Assembly: GCA_027055635.1 (NCBI GenBank)
Contig: JALUMZ010000055.1
Span: forward strand, 1 to 45,174
DNA from: Campylobacteraceae bacterium
GTDB lineage: Bacteria > Campylobacterota > Campylobacteria > Campylobacterales > Sulfurospirillaceae
Direction: 5' to 3'
Length of the DNA: 45,174 nt
The notes under the pieces were generated by a model. The model searched no databases, had not been told where the DNA came from, and was given only the letters and a program-made list of their open reading frames with translations. A program made the position numbers and the translations under genes. Positions 32,690 through 41,788 of the stretch are shown here, piece by piece. Numbering within the stretch: the first letter of the stretch is position 1; each line of letters begins with the position of its first letter.

Positions 32690-33916
32690 ATGCAAAAAGT
32701 CAATAGATTACAACCATTTTTTGAAAATTTAGCTTTTGAGAGAGAAGATGATACTATGATTATCAACTTTGGTCCTCAGCATCCAAGTTCACACGGGCAG
32801 TTGCGTCTTATACTTGAGCTAGATGGTGAGTTGGTTACAAAAGCTGTACCGGATATCGGCTATCTTCACCGTGGTATGGAGAAGATGGCAGAAAATATGA
32901 TATATAATGAATTCCTTCCAACAACAGACAGAATGGATTATATAGCTGCTACTTCAAATAACTATGGTTTTGCACATGCAGTAGAAAAACTGTTGGATTT
33001 AGAGATTCCAAGACGAGCACAAACTATCAGAATGATGCTACTAGAGTTAAATCGTATAATTTCACACCTATTTTGGTTAGCTACTCATGCACTTGATGTT
33101 GGTGCTATGACTATCTTCTTGTATGCTTTTAGAGAAAGAGAGTATGCAATGGATTTGATGGAAGATTATTGCGGAGCAAGACTCACTCACTCTGCTGTCA
33201 GAATAGGTGGAGTTCCACTTGATTTGCCCGAAAATTGGATAACAAAACTAAGTAAATTTATAGATAAGCTTCCTAGCGATATAGCTGATTATGAGGGTTT
33301 GCTTGATCAAAATAGAATTTGGAAGATGAGACTAGAGGGAGTAGGGGTTATCACACCTGAAATGGCTCAGAATTGGGGATGTAGCGGACCATCTCTAAGA
33401 GGTAGCGGAATCGCATGGGATATCAGAAAAGAGGAGCCTTATGAACTTTATGATGAGGTTGATTTTGATGTGCCGGTCAGTACTACTTGTGATAGTTACG
33501 GAAGATATAAGCTCCATATGGAAGAGATGAGACAGAGCATAAAAATCATAAGACAAGTCATAGCTATGTACTATAAAACAGAGCCGGAAATCATGGCTCA
33601 TGCACCGCAATATATATCGGCTCCAAAAGAGCAGATTATGACTCAAAATTACTCTTTGATGCAGCATTTTGTGTTGGTAACTCAGGGTATGAGACCTCCT
33701 GTCGGCGAAGTATATGTTGCAACCGAATCTCCAAAAGGTGAGTTGGGATTTTATATAAATTCTCAAGGTGGGGCATATCCGTATAGATTAAAATTAAGAG
33801 CACCTAGTTTTTGGCATACGAGTTTACTGCAAGAGTTACTTCCTGGACACTATTTGGCTGATGTTGTAACTATCATCGGAAACCTAAATATCGTCTTTGG
33901 CGAAATAGACAGATAG
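32690..33916 (+). CDS. nuoD: Complex I subunit NuoD (49-kDa)
   Basis: A 408-residue subunit that forms the quinone cavity with NuoB. The marks are NFGPQHPSSHGQLRLILELDGE near the N-terminus (the His-Pro-x-x-His quinone-site loop), YLHRGMEK, and the C-terminal ADVVTIIGNLNIVFGEIDR with the Asp-Arg end shared with NiFe hydrogenases. The NiFe-site cysteines of hydrogenases are absent, as expected. The ATG lies one base after the nuoC stop. Confidence 0.97.
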   Translation: MQKVNRLQPFFENLAFEREDDTMIINFGPQHPSSHGQLRLILELDGELVTKAVPDIGYLHRGMEKMAENMIYNEFLPTTDRMDYIAATSNNYGFAHAVEKLLDLEIPRRAQTIRMMLLELNRIISHLFWLATHALDVGAMTIFLYAFREREYAMDLMEDYCGARLTHSAVRIGGVPLDLPENWITKLSKFIDKLPSDIADYEGLLDQNRIWKMRLEGVGVITPEMAQNWGCSGPSLRGSGIAWDIRKEEPYELYDEVDFDVPVSTTCDSYGRYKLHMEEMRQSIKIIRQVIAMYYKTEPEIMAHAPQYISAPKEQIMTQNYSLMQHFVLVTQGMRPPVGEVYVATESPKGELGFYINSQGGAYPYRLKLRAPSFWHTSLLQELLPGHYLADVVTIIGNLNIVFGEIDR

Positions 33917-33924
33917 GAGAAGTT

Positions 33925-34164
33925 ATGCAAAGATATGATTTAAGACACCTAAAAGAGAACTTTTACAGCAGAATGCTTGAGATAATGAGTGAAAGAAAAG
34001 AGGGTGAAGTTAGTATATTTATGTTTGAAATTGGTGATTTTTCTCCTGTTCAAAAGAGTGCTGATTTGATAAAAGAGGCTGGATATACACTGATGAATTC
34101 ACTCAAATACAATGAAGTTGATTGGATGATAGTGGTTAAAAAAAGTAGTGGAGAAGAGCTTTGA
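33925..34164 (+). CDS. Short protein in the nuoE position
   Basis: A 79-residue, mainly helical-then-beta protein with no cysteines, so it cannot hold the [2Fe-2S] cluster of true NuoE (usually 150-170 residues with four Cys). By position it matches the small protein that stands in for NuoE in Campylobacter and Helicobacter complex I operons (Cj1575c-type). It probably helps dock the alternative electron donor or stabilise NuoG. The ATG follows aggagaag, 8 bases after nuoD, and its stop overlaps the next start (TTGA). It should not be named nuoE on sequence grounds. Confidence 0.85.
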   Translation: MQRYDLRHLKENFYSRMLEIMSERKEGEVSIFMFEIGDFSPVQKSADLIKEAGYTLMNSLKYNEVDWMIVVKKSSGEEL

Positions 34165-34988
34165 GAGAGAGTTTCTTATCACTTTTAGATAGTGGGGATA
34201 AAGATACTTATACTGATACTATAAACTCTGATTTTGTACTGGTTATGGGATTTATGCCATCAAGACAAAAGAGTATATTAAAAAGGCTTAGAGAAAATAG
34301 ATCTGTTGTTTACTTAAGCGCTATAGAAGATAAAAATATGATTAGTATAGCCCAAATTCAAAGTAGATATGAAGCAGGAAGCGAAGAGGGAGTCTTGGCT
34401 ATTATGGCAAAAGAGTTACTGTCAAATAGCAATGTTGATACTAAAACTAAAGATTTTTTTGATAATTTGGATGATGGCTACATAAGTGCAGAGTCAAATA
34501 TCGGTGAAGAGGAGCTAGGAGAGATAGATAAAATTTATAAAAAATCTACAAAGCCTATGCTAGTTTTAGGGTATGATTTTTACAATCATCCTAGAAGAAA
34601 AAATATAGCAAATATCATCAATCTTTTTATAAAGTATGGAAATTTTAAAGTTTTTGTTCAAAACAGTGAAGATATTTTAGAGAGAAGTGATACAGATCAA
34701 GAATTGCAAGAAGTTGCTCAGTTAGATAGTTTTGATGGAAGTGTTGTCTATACTTGCCCCCCTTTAAACAGGGACGAGGAAGAGCTTCTGATTGGTTCAC
34801 AGCAATTTGCATTAGTGGCAAAGGTTAAAGATGATGATGATATTTTCGTGATAACCGAAAATGGAGAGTATAGAAGAAAGTTTATGTTAGATAAAGAGTT
34901 GAAGGGTACCATTGCACTGCTTCCAAGTGCAAATGGCGATGAATCGTATTACTACAAGATAGCAAAAATTATTAAGCGAGAAAATTAA
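34161..34988 (+). CDS. Protein in the nuoF position, paralogous to the NuoG C-terminal half
   Basis: A 275-residue protein with no FMN/NADH-binding glycine motifs and no FeS cysteines of true NuoF, so it cannot oxidise NADH. It corresponds to the Cj1574c-type protein of this phylum. Comparing it with NuoG two genes on, LVLGYDFYNHPRRKNIANII (134-153) aligns with LVAGEDLYNHKRAENLAKLL (541-560). Over 33 residues 14 are identical. NSDFVLVMG, GSEEGVLAIMAKEL, SVVY and KGTIALLP also match NuoG blocks in order. So it looks like a shortened copy of the NuoG C-terminal half. The start is TTG 34161, overlapping the previous stop, and its stop overlaps the nuoG ATG. Confidence 0.85.
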   Translation: MRESFLSLLDSGDKDTYTDTINSDFVLVMGFMPSRQKSILKRLRENRSVVYLSAIEDKNMISIAQIQSRYEAGSEEGVLAIMAKELLSNSNVDTKTKDFFDNLDDGYISAESNIGEEELGEIDKIYKKSTKPMLVLGYDFYNHPRRKNIANIINLFIKYGNFKVFVQNSEDILERSDTDQELQEVAQLDSFDGSVVYTCPPLNRDEEELLIGSQQFALVAKVKDDDDIFVITENGEYRRKFMLDKELKGTIALLPSANGDESYYYKIAKIIKREN

Positions 34989-37462
34989 TGAGCGATATAA
35001 CAGTAACTATTGATGGAAAACAGTGTAGGGCGAACGAAGGGGAGTATATACTTAATATTGCAAGAAGAAATGGTATATTTATACCTGCTATTTGCTATTT
35101 AACAAACTGCTCACCTACGCTTGCATGTAGATTGTGTCTAGTAGAGATAGATGGCAAGAGAGCATACTCATGTAATGCAAAAGCCAAAGATGGTATGGCA
35201 GTGACGACTAAAACCGAAGAGATTGAGGTCGAAAGAAAGGCCATAATGAAGGTCTATGATACAAATCATCCTCTTGAGTGCGGAGTTTGTGATCAAAGTG
35301 GTGAGTGTGAATTGCAAAATTATACTCTTGAAATGGGTGTTGACCATCAAGAGTTTTCTATAGCCGATACCATCAGACCTGTACATGAGTGGGGTTTTAT
35401 ACATTATGATTCATCACTCTGTATAGTTTGTGAAAGGTGTGTAACGATTTGTAAGGATATGATTGGCGAATCTGTGCTTAAAACCGTGCCTAGAGGCGGA
35501 GTTGCACTTCCAAAAGAGTGGAAAGAGGTTGCACCAAAAGATACATATGCTATGTGGAACAAACTACAAAAGTCGCTTATTGGGATTGCTAGTGGGGCAG
35601 ATACGCTAGAGTGCACAAATTGTGGAGAGTGTACTGCAGTTTGCCCGGTTGGAGCTTTGGTTGGAAGTGATTTTCAATACAGCTCAAATGCTTGGGAGCT
35701 TCAAAAGATACCGGCATCAAATCCACACAGTAGCGATTGCTCTTTGATATACTATGATGTTAAGCAGACAAATATAAAAGACCCAATAGAGAAAATTTTC
35801 AGAGTAAGCAGTGATTATAATTATGCTCCTTTGCATGGTGGCATTAGATATGGATATGATTTTGAAAATAAGGGAGAGGGCAAAGATCAAAAAGCTATGA
35901 AAAAAGCAGTCAAATTCTTTAAGGAGGAGGCTGATACTATAAAATTTGATAGTTTTATCACAAATGAAGAAGCCTTTATACTACAAAAGCTAAAAGAAAA
36001 ATATGGCTATAAACTTGTAAACGATGATGCATATGCCTATAAAAGATTTTTAGAAAATTTTAGAAAAACAGCCGGTAAATCTTTGTATAGCGGAGATATA
36101 AAAAGCTTGCAAAATAGTAATTTTGTAGTCAGTGTCGGCTCTTATGTTAAGAGTGATAATCCAAATGTTGGGTATGGCATAAACAATGCATTGACTATGA
36201 ACAAGGGTGCCGGACTCTATTTTCATCCGATTATAGATCCTATAGTGGATGGATACTCCAAAAATATGCTCTGTATCAACCATAAAGTTGGAGTTGAAGA
36301 GTCTATTTTATATCTTGTCTTAGATCTCTTTGGAGATAAAGAGAGATTGCCTGAAAATTTACTCAAATATCTTGAGAGTTTTCACAGTAAAGAGAAGAAG
36401 ACCATAGCAGAGATTGTAAAAGAACAGGTCAAAGAGATAGTTAAAGATGAAGAGAGCGGTGAAGAGAAAGAGGTTGTTAAAACTGTCAGTAAAAAAATAG
36501 AAAAAGAGATAGAAGTTGATAAAAATAGTCTATACGACACTGTTGGACTAGATGATGATTTTGATACTAAACTTAAAAAAATGCTTATGAAAAAAGATAA
36601 GTTTTTCTTAGTGGCAGGAGAGGATCTTTATAACCATAAAAGAGCAGAAAATTTAGCTAAGCTTTTAGGTTTAATCCAAAGATATACAAATTTTGAAATA
36701 CTAATCATACCTTCAAAAACAAATACACTCGGAGTTTCTCTGATTTGTGATTTAGATGAAAAAGTCGGGAAAAAAGTTGCTGGGTATAATGTAAAAGCAG
36801 ATTTCAATTTAAGCGCACTAGGAAAAGGCGATCTTAGCTTCCCGGCACTGAATCAACAAGAGGGTACATTTACTTCATTAAATAAAAGGGTGGTTCCGAC
36901 AAATGTGGCTCTTAGTTTTGATGGATATTGTTTGAATGATTTGGCTAATGAATTAGGATTAAAAGCAGAAAATACTATAGATTATACTTTTGAGCTTGGA
37001 AGAGTAAGCGGGTATAAGAGTGAAGAGTTTGATGAATTGCCAAATGAATTTTTAAACTCAGGAGTTGAAAACAGAGGCTATCTGTTAGATGTAGAGAGTT
37101 TTGAGGCAAATGATGAGGTTGGAGAGATAGAAGATATAGATTTTGGTGATCAGAGTGTAGTCTATCTAGCAAATCCGGTGATGCAGTTTAGTGCTTTTAC
37201 AAACAGAGCTCATCAGTTAAATGAGGCAGGAGCACTGTATGCCTCATCTGATTATATGGAAGCAAATGGTTTTAAAGATGGTTCTATGGTTTTGATTAGC
37301 ACAAAAGATGCAAAGCTTGCAGTTGCAATCAAGTATGACCACCAGATAAAAGGGATGATTCCATATTTGCCGACTTTTGATACAAAACTAGAGGTTATGC
37401 CATTTTTTGAGGATGGATATAGATATGCAAAAGTAGAGATAAAAGGTGTACAAAATGATTGA
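34988..37462 (+). CDS. nuoG: Complex I subunit NuoG (75-kDa) with charged insertion
   Basis: An 824-residue iron-sulfur subunit. The ligands are: [2Fe-2S] N1b Cys36/47/50/62; His-ligated N5 His94/Cys98/101/107; two further CxxCxxCxxxC sets at 145-155 and 209-219 (N4 and, in this phylum, an extra or N3-type cluster). The C-terminal half is a degenerate molybdopterin-oxidoreductase fold. Residues about 465-512 are a Lys/Glu-rich stretch that looks inserted and helical. In the absence of NuoE/F this subunit is the likely entry point for electrons from flavodoxin or ferredoxin. The ATG overlaps the previous stop. The gene ends overlapping nuoH. Confidence 0.95.
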   Translation: MSDITVTIDGKQCRANEGEYILNIARRNGIFIPAICYLTNCSPTLACRLCLVEIDGKRAYSCNAKAKDGMAVTTKTEEIEVERKAIMKVYDTNHPLECGVCDQSGECELQNYTLEMGVDHQEFSIADTIRPVHEWGFIHYDSSLCIVCERCVTICKDMIGESVLKTVPRGGVALPKEWKEVAPKDTYAMWNKLQKSLIGIASGADTLECTNCGECTAVCPVGALVGSDFQYSSNAWELQKIPASNPHSSDCSLIYYDVKQTNIKDPIEKIFRVSSDYNYAPLHGGIRYGYDFENKGEGKDQKAMKKAVKFFKEEADTIKFDSFITNEEAFILQKLKEKYGYKLVNDDAYAYKRFLENFRKTAGKSLYSGDIKSLQNSNFVVSVGSYVKSDNPNVGYGINNALTMNKGAGLYFHPIIDPIVDGYSKNMLCINHKVGVEESILYLVLDLFGDKERLPENLLKYLESFHSKEKKTIAEIVKEQVKEIVKDEESGEEKEVVKTVSKKIEKEIEVDKNSLYDTVGLDDDFDTKLKKMLMKKDKFFLVAGEDLYNHKRAENLAKLLGLIQRYTNFEILIIPSKTNTLGVSLICDLDEKVGKKVAGYNVKADFNLSALGKGDLSFPALNQQEGTFTSLNKRVVPTNVALSFDGYCLNDLANELGLKAENTIDYTFELGRVSGYKSEEFDELPNEFLNSGVENRGYLLDVESFEANDEVGEIEDIDFGDQSVVYLANPVMQFSAFTNRAHQLNEAGALYASSDYMEANGFKDGSMVLISTKDAKLAVAIKYDHQIKGMIPYLPTFDTKLEVMPFFEDGYRYAKVEIKGVQND

Positions 37463-38447
37463 AACAGCCTTGATAATTGAAACAGTAGTCAAAGCAGTAG
37501 TTGTCCTCTCTGTTGTAGCTGCCATGGCAGGATTTGCAACATTTATAGAGAGAAAAGTGCTTGCATTTATGCAAAGGAGACTAGGTCCTATGCATGTTGG
37601 TCCTTATGGATTATTGCAGTTGGCAGCAGACGGTATAAAGCTTTTTACAAAAGAGGATATCATACCGCAAAATGCTATAAAACCTATATTTATCATAGCA
37701 CCGGTTATTGGTGCAGCTTCAGCATTTGTGGCAGTGGCTGCAGTACCTTACTTTCCAGAGTTTACAGTTTTTGGATACACAATTCATCCTATCATTTCAG
37801 ATATAAATGTGGGTTTGCTTTTCATAATGGGTGCTGCATCAGTTGGGATGTACGGACCTCTTTTGGCAGGCTTGAGTAGTGCAAATAAATGGTCGCTGCT
37901 AGGTGGTGCAAGAGCAGTTATACAGCTTTTGAGTTTTGAGGTAGTAAGCGGTTTGTCTATTTTGGCTCCAATCATGATGATAGGTTCTTTGTCCTTGATA
38001 GATATGAATGATTATCAGATAGGCGGTGTGGCAAATTGGCTTATTTGGAAGCAACCTTTAGCATTTGTGCTTTTTGCCATAGCAGGATTTGCAGAGACAA
38101 ACAGAACACCTTTTGATTTGGTTGAGTTTGAAGCAGAGATAGTCTCTGGTTATGCTACTGAGTATTCTGGTATGAGATGGGGTCTATTTTTTATCGGTGA
38201 GTATGCAAATATGATAACTATATCGGTTATGGTTAGTATCATATTTTTAGGAGGCTACAACGATATGTGGTTTATTCCCGGTGCGATTGCCATGCTTTTA
38301 AAAGTCTCTTTGTGGATATTTTTATTTTTATGGGTGAGAGCAGCTTGGCCTCACATCAGACCTGATCAGTTGATGTGGTTGTGTTGGAAAGTGTTGATGC
38401 CACTTTCGTTGATAAATGTGCTGATTACCGGCATAGTCTTGGTATAG
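37455..38447 (+). CDS. nuoH: Complex I subunit NuoH
   Basis: A 330-residue membrane subunit with eight helices that links the quinone cavity to the proton pump. Family blocks: ERKVLAFMQRRLGPMHVGPYGLLQLAADGIKLF and GFAETNRTPFDLVEFEAEIVSGYATEYSGM, with the charged residues of the E-channel. I chose ATG 37455, which overlaps the nuoG stop (ATGATTGA) and gives the usual N-terminus; a GTG 9 bases upstream in frame is less likely. Confidence 0.96.
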   Translation: MIETALIIETVVKAVVVLSVVAAMAGFATFIERKVLAFMQRRLGPMHVGPYGLLQLAADGIKLFTKEDIIPQNAIKPIFIIAPVIGAASAFVAVAAVPYFPEFTVFGYTIHPIISDINVGLLFIMGAASVGMYGPLLAGLSSANKWSLLGGARAVIQLLSFEVVSGLSILAPIMMIGSLSLIDMNDYQIGGVANWLIWKQPLAFVLFAIAGFAETNRTPFDLVEFEAEIVSGYATEYSGMRWGLFFIGEYANMITISVMVSIIFLGGYNDMWFIPGAIAMLLKVSLWIFLFLWVRAAWPHIRPDQLMWLCWKVLMPLSLINVLITGIVLV

Positions 38448-38456
38448 GAGTAAAAT

Positions 38457-39071
38457 ATGGAATTACGAGGATTTAAAAATAGAAATGCAACTCCTGGATA
38501 TATATATTTTGAAGGTGAAAAAGAGTCTCAAAACAGTTGGGAAAGATTCAAACGATTTTCAGCACGAGCGGTAAAAGGAGAACTTTTTGTAGGTCTCTGG
38601 ATTGTTTTAAGAGAGATGATTAAATTTAATATCCATACGGTTCAATATCCACTTCAAAAATTGCAAATGTTTCCAAGATACAGAGCTATACATAAACTTT
38701 TGAGACTTTTTGAAAGTGGACATGAGAGATGTATAGGATGTGGACTTTGTGAAAAGATTTGCATAGCTAATTGTATAAAAATAGATACAAAAGTAGATGA
38801 AAATAGCAGGAAACTTGTCACGGAGTATAGTATAAACTTTGGCAGATGTATTTTTTGTGGGTATTGTGCTGAAGTCTGTCCTGAACTTGCTATTGTGCAT
38901 GGCGATGATTATGAGCATGCAAGTGAGCAGAGAGCTCATTTTGGGTTAAGAGAGGATATGCTAACTCCTATCGATGAGTTTAAGGCAAAAAAACAAAAAG
39001 AGTTTCCTGGTTTTGGTGCATTGAGTAAAGATGCTGATAAATTTGTCAAAAAAACACCATTAGCGTATTGA
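38457..39071 (+). CDS. nuoI: Complex I subunit NuoI (two [4Fe-4S])
   Basis: A 204-residue ferredoxin-like subunit with two CxxCxxCxxxC motifs: Cys92/95/98/102 and Cys131/134/137/141, the ligands of clusters N6a and N6b that pass electrons to N2 in NuoB. An amphipathic N-terminal region (about 25-60) anchors it to the membrane arm. The ATG follows aggagtaaaat, 9 bases after nuoH. Confidence 0.96.
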   Translation: MELRGFKNRNATPGYIYFEGEKESQNSWERFKRFSARAVKGELFVGLWIVLREMIKFNIHTVQYPLQKLQMFPRYRAIHKLLRLFESGHERCIGCGLCEKICIANCIKIDTKVDENSRKLVTEYSINFGRCIFCGYCAEVCPELAIVHGDDYEHASEQRAHFGLREDMLTPIDEFKAKKQKEFPGFGALSKDADKFVKKTPLAY

Positions 39072-39078
39072 GGTAGAT

Positions 39079-39621
39079 ATGTTTGAAGCGATAGCATTTT
39101 ATACATTTTCAATTTTAGTGATTGGAATGTTTGGGATAGTGGTATTTAGTAAAAATGCGCTCTACGCAATGAGTGCATTAGCGGGAGGTATGATATTTAT
39201 ATCAGGCTTTTTCTTTTTGCTAGATGCTGATTTTTTAGGAGTTGTACAAATCGTTGTATATACAGGTGCAGTAATGGCACTTTATGCATTTGGTATGATG
39301 TTCTTTGACTCCACAAGAGATGTTAAAGAGAATATTAAATTTAAAAAAATTATCTATACTTTATCTGTATTGTCCGCAATTTTTACTATATTTATTTTAA
39401 TGGCTCCAATATTTTCTACAAAAATTGAGGCTATATATCCAACTCTACAAGGGGTTGGAAATGTTCAAATGATAGGATTAATTCTCTTTACTAAGTACCT
39501 TGTACCATTTGAAGTAGCCGCTATTATGTTATTGGCAGCTATGATAGCAGGAATCGTCTTGGTGAAAGTAAAGATGGAAGAGACTCCAACAAATATAGAA
39601 GTAGCAAGGGGTGAAAAATGA
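39079..39621 (+). CDS. nuoJ: Complex I subunit NuoJ
   Basis: A 180-residue subunit with five TM helices. VQIVVYTGAVMALYAFGMMFF is the family signature in TM3, which changes shape in the proton-pump cycle. The C-terminal tail is short and charged. It starts 7 bases after nuoI, and its TGA overlaps the nuoK ATG. Confidence 0.95.
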   Translation: MFEAIAFYTFSILVIGMFGIVVFSKNALYAMSALAGGMIFISGFFFLLDADFLGVVQIVVYTGAVMALYAFGMMFFDSTRDVKENIKFKKIIYTLSVLSAIFTIFILMAPIFSTKIEAIYPTLQGVGNVQMIGLILFTKYLVPFEVAAIMLLAAMIAGIVLVKVKMEETPTNIEVARGEK

Positions 39622-39920
39622 TAACTCTAACACACTATTTGACTCTTACGGGTATCTTGTTTTCATTAGGTATTGTAGGGGTGTTAAGGAGAAAAAATCT
39701 TTTGATGCTTTTTTTCTCAACAGAGATTCTGCTAAATGCTGTAAATATAGGGTTTGCGGCAGTATCAAAATATTATGGTGATTTAAGCGGACAAATATTT
39801 TCATTTTTTATAATCGCTATTGCAGCAAGTGAAGTTGCTGTTGGTTTAGGTCTGTTGGTACTTTGGTATAAGAGAAGTGGTACAATTGATCTTGATAGTT
39901 TACAAATGATGAAGGGTTGA
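39618..39920 (+). CDS. nuoK: Complex I subunit NuoK
   Basis: A 100-residue subunit with three TM helices. The conserved glutamates of the pump path are present in STEILLNAVNIGF and IAIAASEVAVGLGLLV. The length is exactly that of the family. It overlaps nuoJ by 4 bases and nuoL by one base. Confidence 0.96.
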   Translation: MITLTHYLTLTGILFSLGIVGVLRRKNLLMLFFSTEILLNAVNIGFAAVSKYYGDLSGQIFSFFIIAIAASEVAVGLGLLVLWYKRSGTIDLDSLQMMKG

Positions 39921-41779
39921 TGATGGAAAAGTACTTATATGTAGCACTATTTGCTCCAATTGTTGGCTCGCTTTTTAGTTTGCTTTTTACGGCAAAGAAA
40001 AAAAATGTTATAACAGCACTTGTAACTTCTGCTCTTTTGCTGCTATCTTTCGTCTCTTCTTTGACTCTTATGTTCGCAGTATATGATGGCCTAAGTTTAC
40101 ATGTAAAGATGATGGGATGGATAAGTGCAGGCAATCTTAGTTTGCCGTTTGGTTTTATTGTAGATAATGTATCAGTTGTTATGATGGTTACAGTTACTTT
40201 AGTCTCATCAGTTGTAAATATATACTCTATGGGTTATATGATGCACGATAAGGGATATAACAGATTTTTTACATATATATCCGCTTTCGTTTTCTCTATG
40301 CTGATACTTGTCATGAGTGATAATTTCGTAGGATTGTTTATAGGATGGGAAGGTGTTGGATTGTGTTCATATCTGCTCATTGGATTTTGGTATGAAAAAG
40401 AGAGTGCCTCTTGGGCAGGAAATGAAGCTTTTATTATGAATAGAGTTGCTGACCTTGGTATGCTTATGGGGCTATTCTTGATCTATTGGCAGTTTGGTAC
40501 CTTTAGTTATGAAGAGGTTTTTGCCCATGTTGGAAGTGTAAATGTAGGCATAGTTACTACTATTGGTTTACTTCTTTTTGTAGGCGCTATGGGAAAATCA
40601 GCTCAATTTCCATTTCATACTTGGTTGGCAGATGCCATGGAGGGTCCTACTCCGGTTTCAGCTTTGATACATGCAGCAACGATGGTAACAGCTGGAGTCT
40701 ATCTTGTTATTAGAGCAAGTGATCTTTTTATGCTTATACCGGAAGTTGGGCATATAATAGCAACACTAGGTGCTTTTGTTGCGGTTTTTGCTGCATCTAT
40801 GGCACTTGTAAACAGAGATTTAAAGAGGATTATCGCATACTCCACACTCTCACAGCTAGGTTATATGTTTGTAGCTGCCGGGTTAGGTGCTTACTGGATA
40901 GCACTATTTCACCTAATGACACATGCATTTTTCAAATCCTTACTCTTCTTGGGGGCTGGAAATGTGATGCATGCTATGGATGATGAGCTGGATATCAAGA
41001 AGATGGGTGGATTGTTTAATGCTATGCCATATACTGCTATTTTGATGGCTGTTGGTTCGGTGGCACTTTGTGGAGTCTATCCGTTTGCAGGATTTTTTAG
41101 TAAAGATATGATTTTAGCTGCAGCATTTAATGGAGGTAATTTTTATATATGGTTTGCACTCTTTATAGGAGCAGGAATGACTGCTTTTTATAGTTTTAGA
41201 TTAGTTATGTTGGTATTTTTTGGCGATAAAGTCTATAAAAAGTTTGGTTTTCATCCTCATGAAACATATCCATTTGTCCTTTGGGCTCTTTTGCCATTAG
41301 GAATTTTAGCTACAATAGCAGGATTTTTTGAGCATCCGTTTGAGGAGTTTGTAACTAAAGTATTGGATAAATATGAGTTTAGTATGTCTCATTCAACTGA
41401 GGTTGGATTGATATTTTTAACTTCGGCATTTGTTATATTAGTGATAGTTGCAACTATATATAAATACTCAAGAGGAGGCTTTAGCAAACAGCTAGAGACT
41501 ATGCCTCTGTATCTATTGCTTAAAAACCAATACTACATACCAAAGTTGTATGAGGTGGCAATTTTCAAACCCTACTATGCACTTTCAAAATTTGCATGGA
41601 AGCAGATAGATGTGCGAATTATTGACTTTAGTGTTGACTTGATAGCAAGGGTGCTATATAAGAGTGGGCAACAGAGTCGAAAAATGCAGAGCGGAAACCT
41701 ATCTGATATGCTTAGATGGATGATAGTTGGTACAGTTGTACTACTTGCTTTAGCAATCTTTTATAGACCGATGGTGTAG
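39920..41779 (+). CDS. nuoL: Complex I subunit NuoL (antiporter-like)
   Basis: A 619-residue subunit with about 15-16 helices, the distal proton channel. Signature: FPFHTWLADAMEGPTPVSALIHAATMVTAGVYLVIRA, with the pumping Lys/Glu residues in surrounding helices and a long C-terminal lateral helix (about 530-600). ATG 39920 shares a base with the nuoK stop; ATG 39923 is the alternative and has better spacing to gaaggg. Confidence 0.96.
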   Translation: MMEKYLYVALFAPIVGSLFSLLFTAKKKNVITALVTSALLLLSFVSSLTLMFAVYDGLSLHVKMMGWISAGNLSLPFGFIVDNVSVVMMVTVTLVSSVVNIYSMGYMMHDKGYNRFFTYISAFVFSMLILVMSDNFVGLFIGWEGVGLCSYLLIGFWYEKESASWAGNEAFIMNRVADLGMLMGLFLIYWQFGTFSYEEVFAHVGSVNVGIVTTIGLLLFVGAMGKSAQFPFHTWLADAMEGPTPVSALIHAATMVTAGVYLVIRASDLFMLIPEVGHIIATLGAFVAVFAASMALVNRDLKRIIAYSTLSQLGYMFVAAGLGAYWIALFHLMTHAFFKSLLFLGAGNVMHAMDDELDIKKMGGLFNAMPYTAILMAVGSVALCGVYPFAGFFSKDMILAAAFNGGNFYIWFALFIGAGMTAFYSFRLVMLVFFGDKVYKKFGFHPHETYPFVLWALLPLGILATIAGFFEHPFEEFVTKVLDKYEFSMSHSTEVGLIFLTSAFVILVIVATIYKYSRGGFSKQLETMPLYLLLKNQYYIPKLYEVAIFKPYYALSKFAWKQIDVRIIDFSVDLIARVLYKSGQQSRKMQSGNLSDMLRWMIVGTVVLLALAIFYRPMV

Positions 41780-41788
41780 GAGTAAGTG

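Noticed and set aside
34161..34988. Naming the gene nuoF because of its position
   Set aside because: The product has no FMN/NADH site or cluster ligands; sequence similarity is to the NuoG C-terminal half instead.
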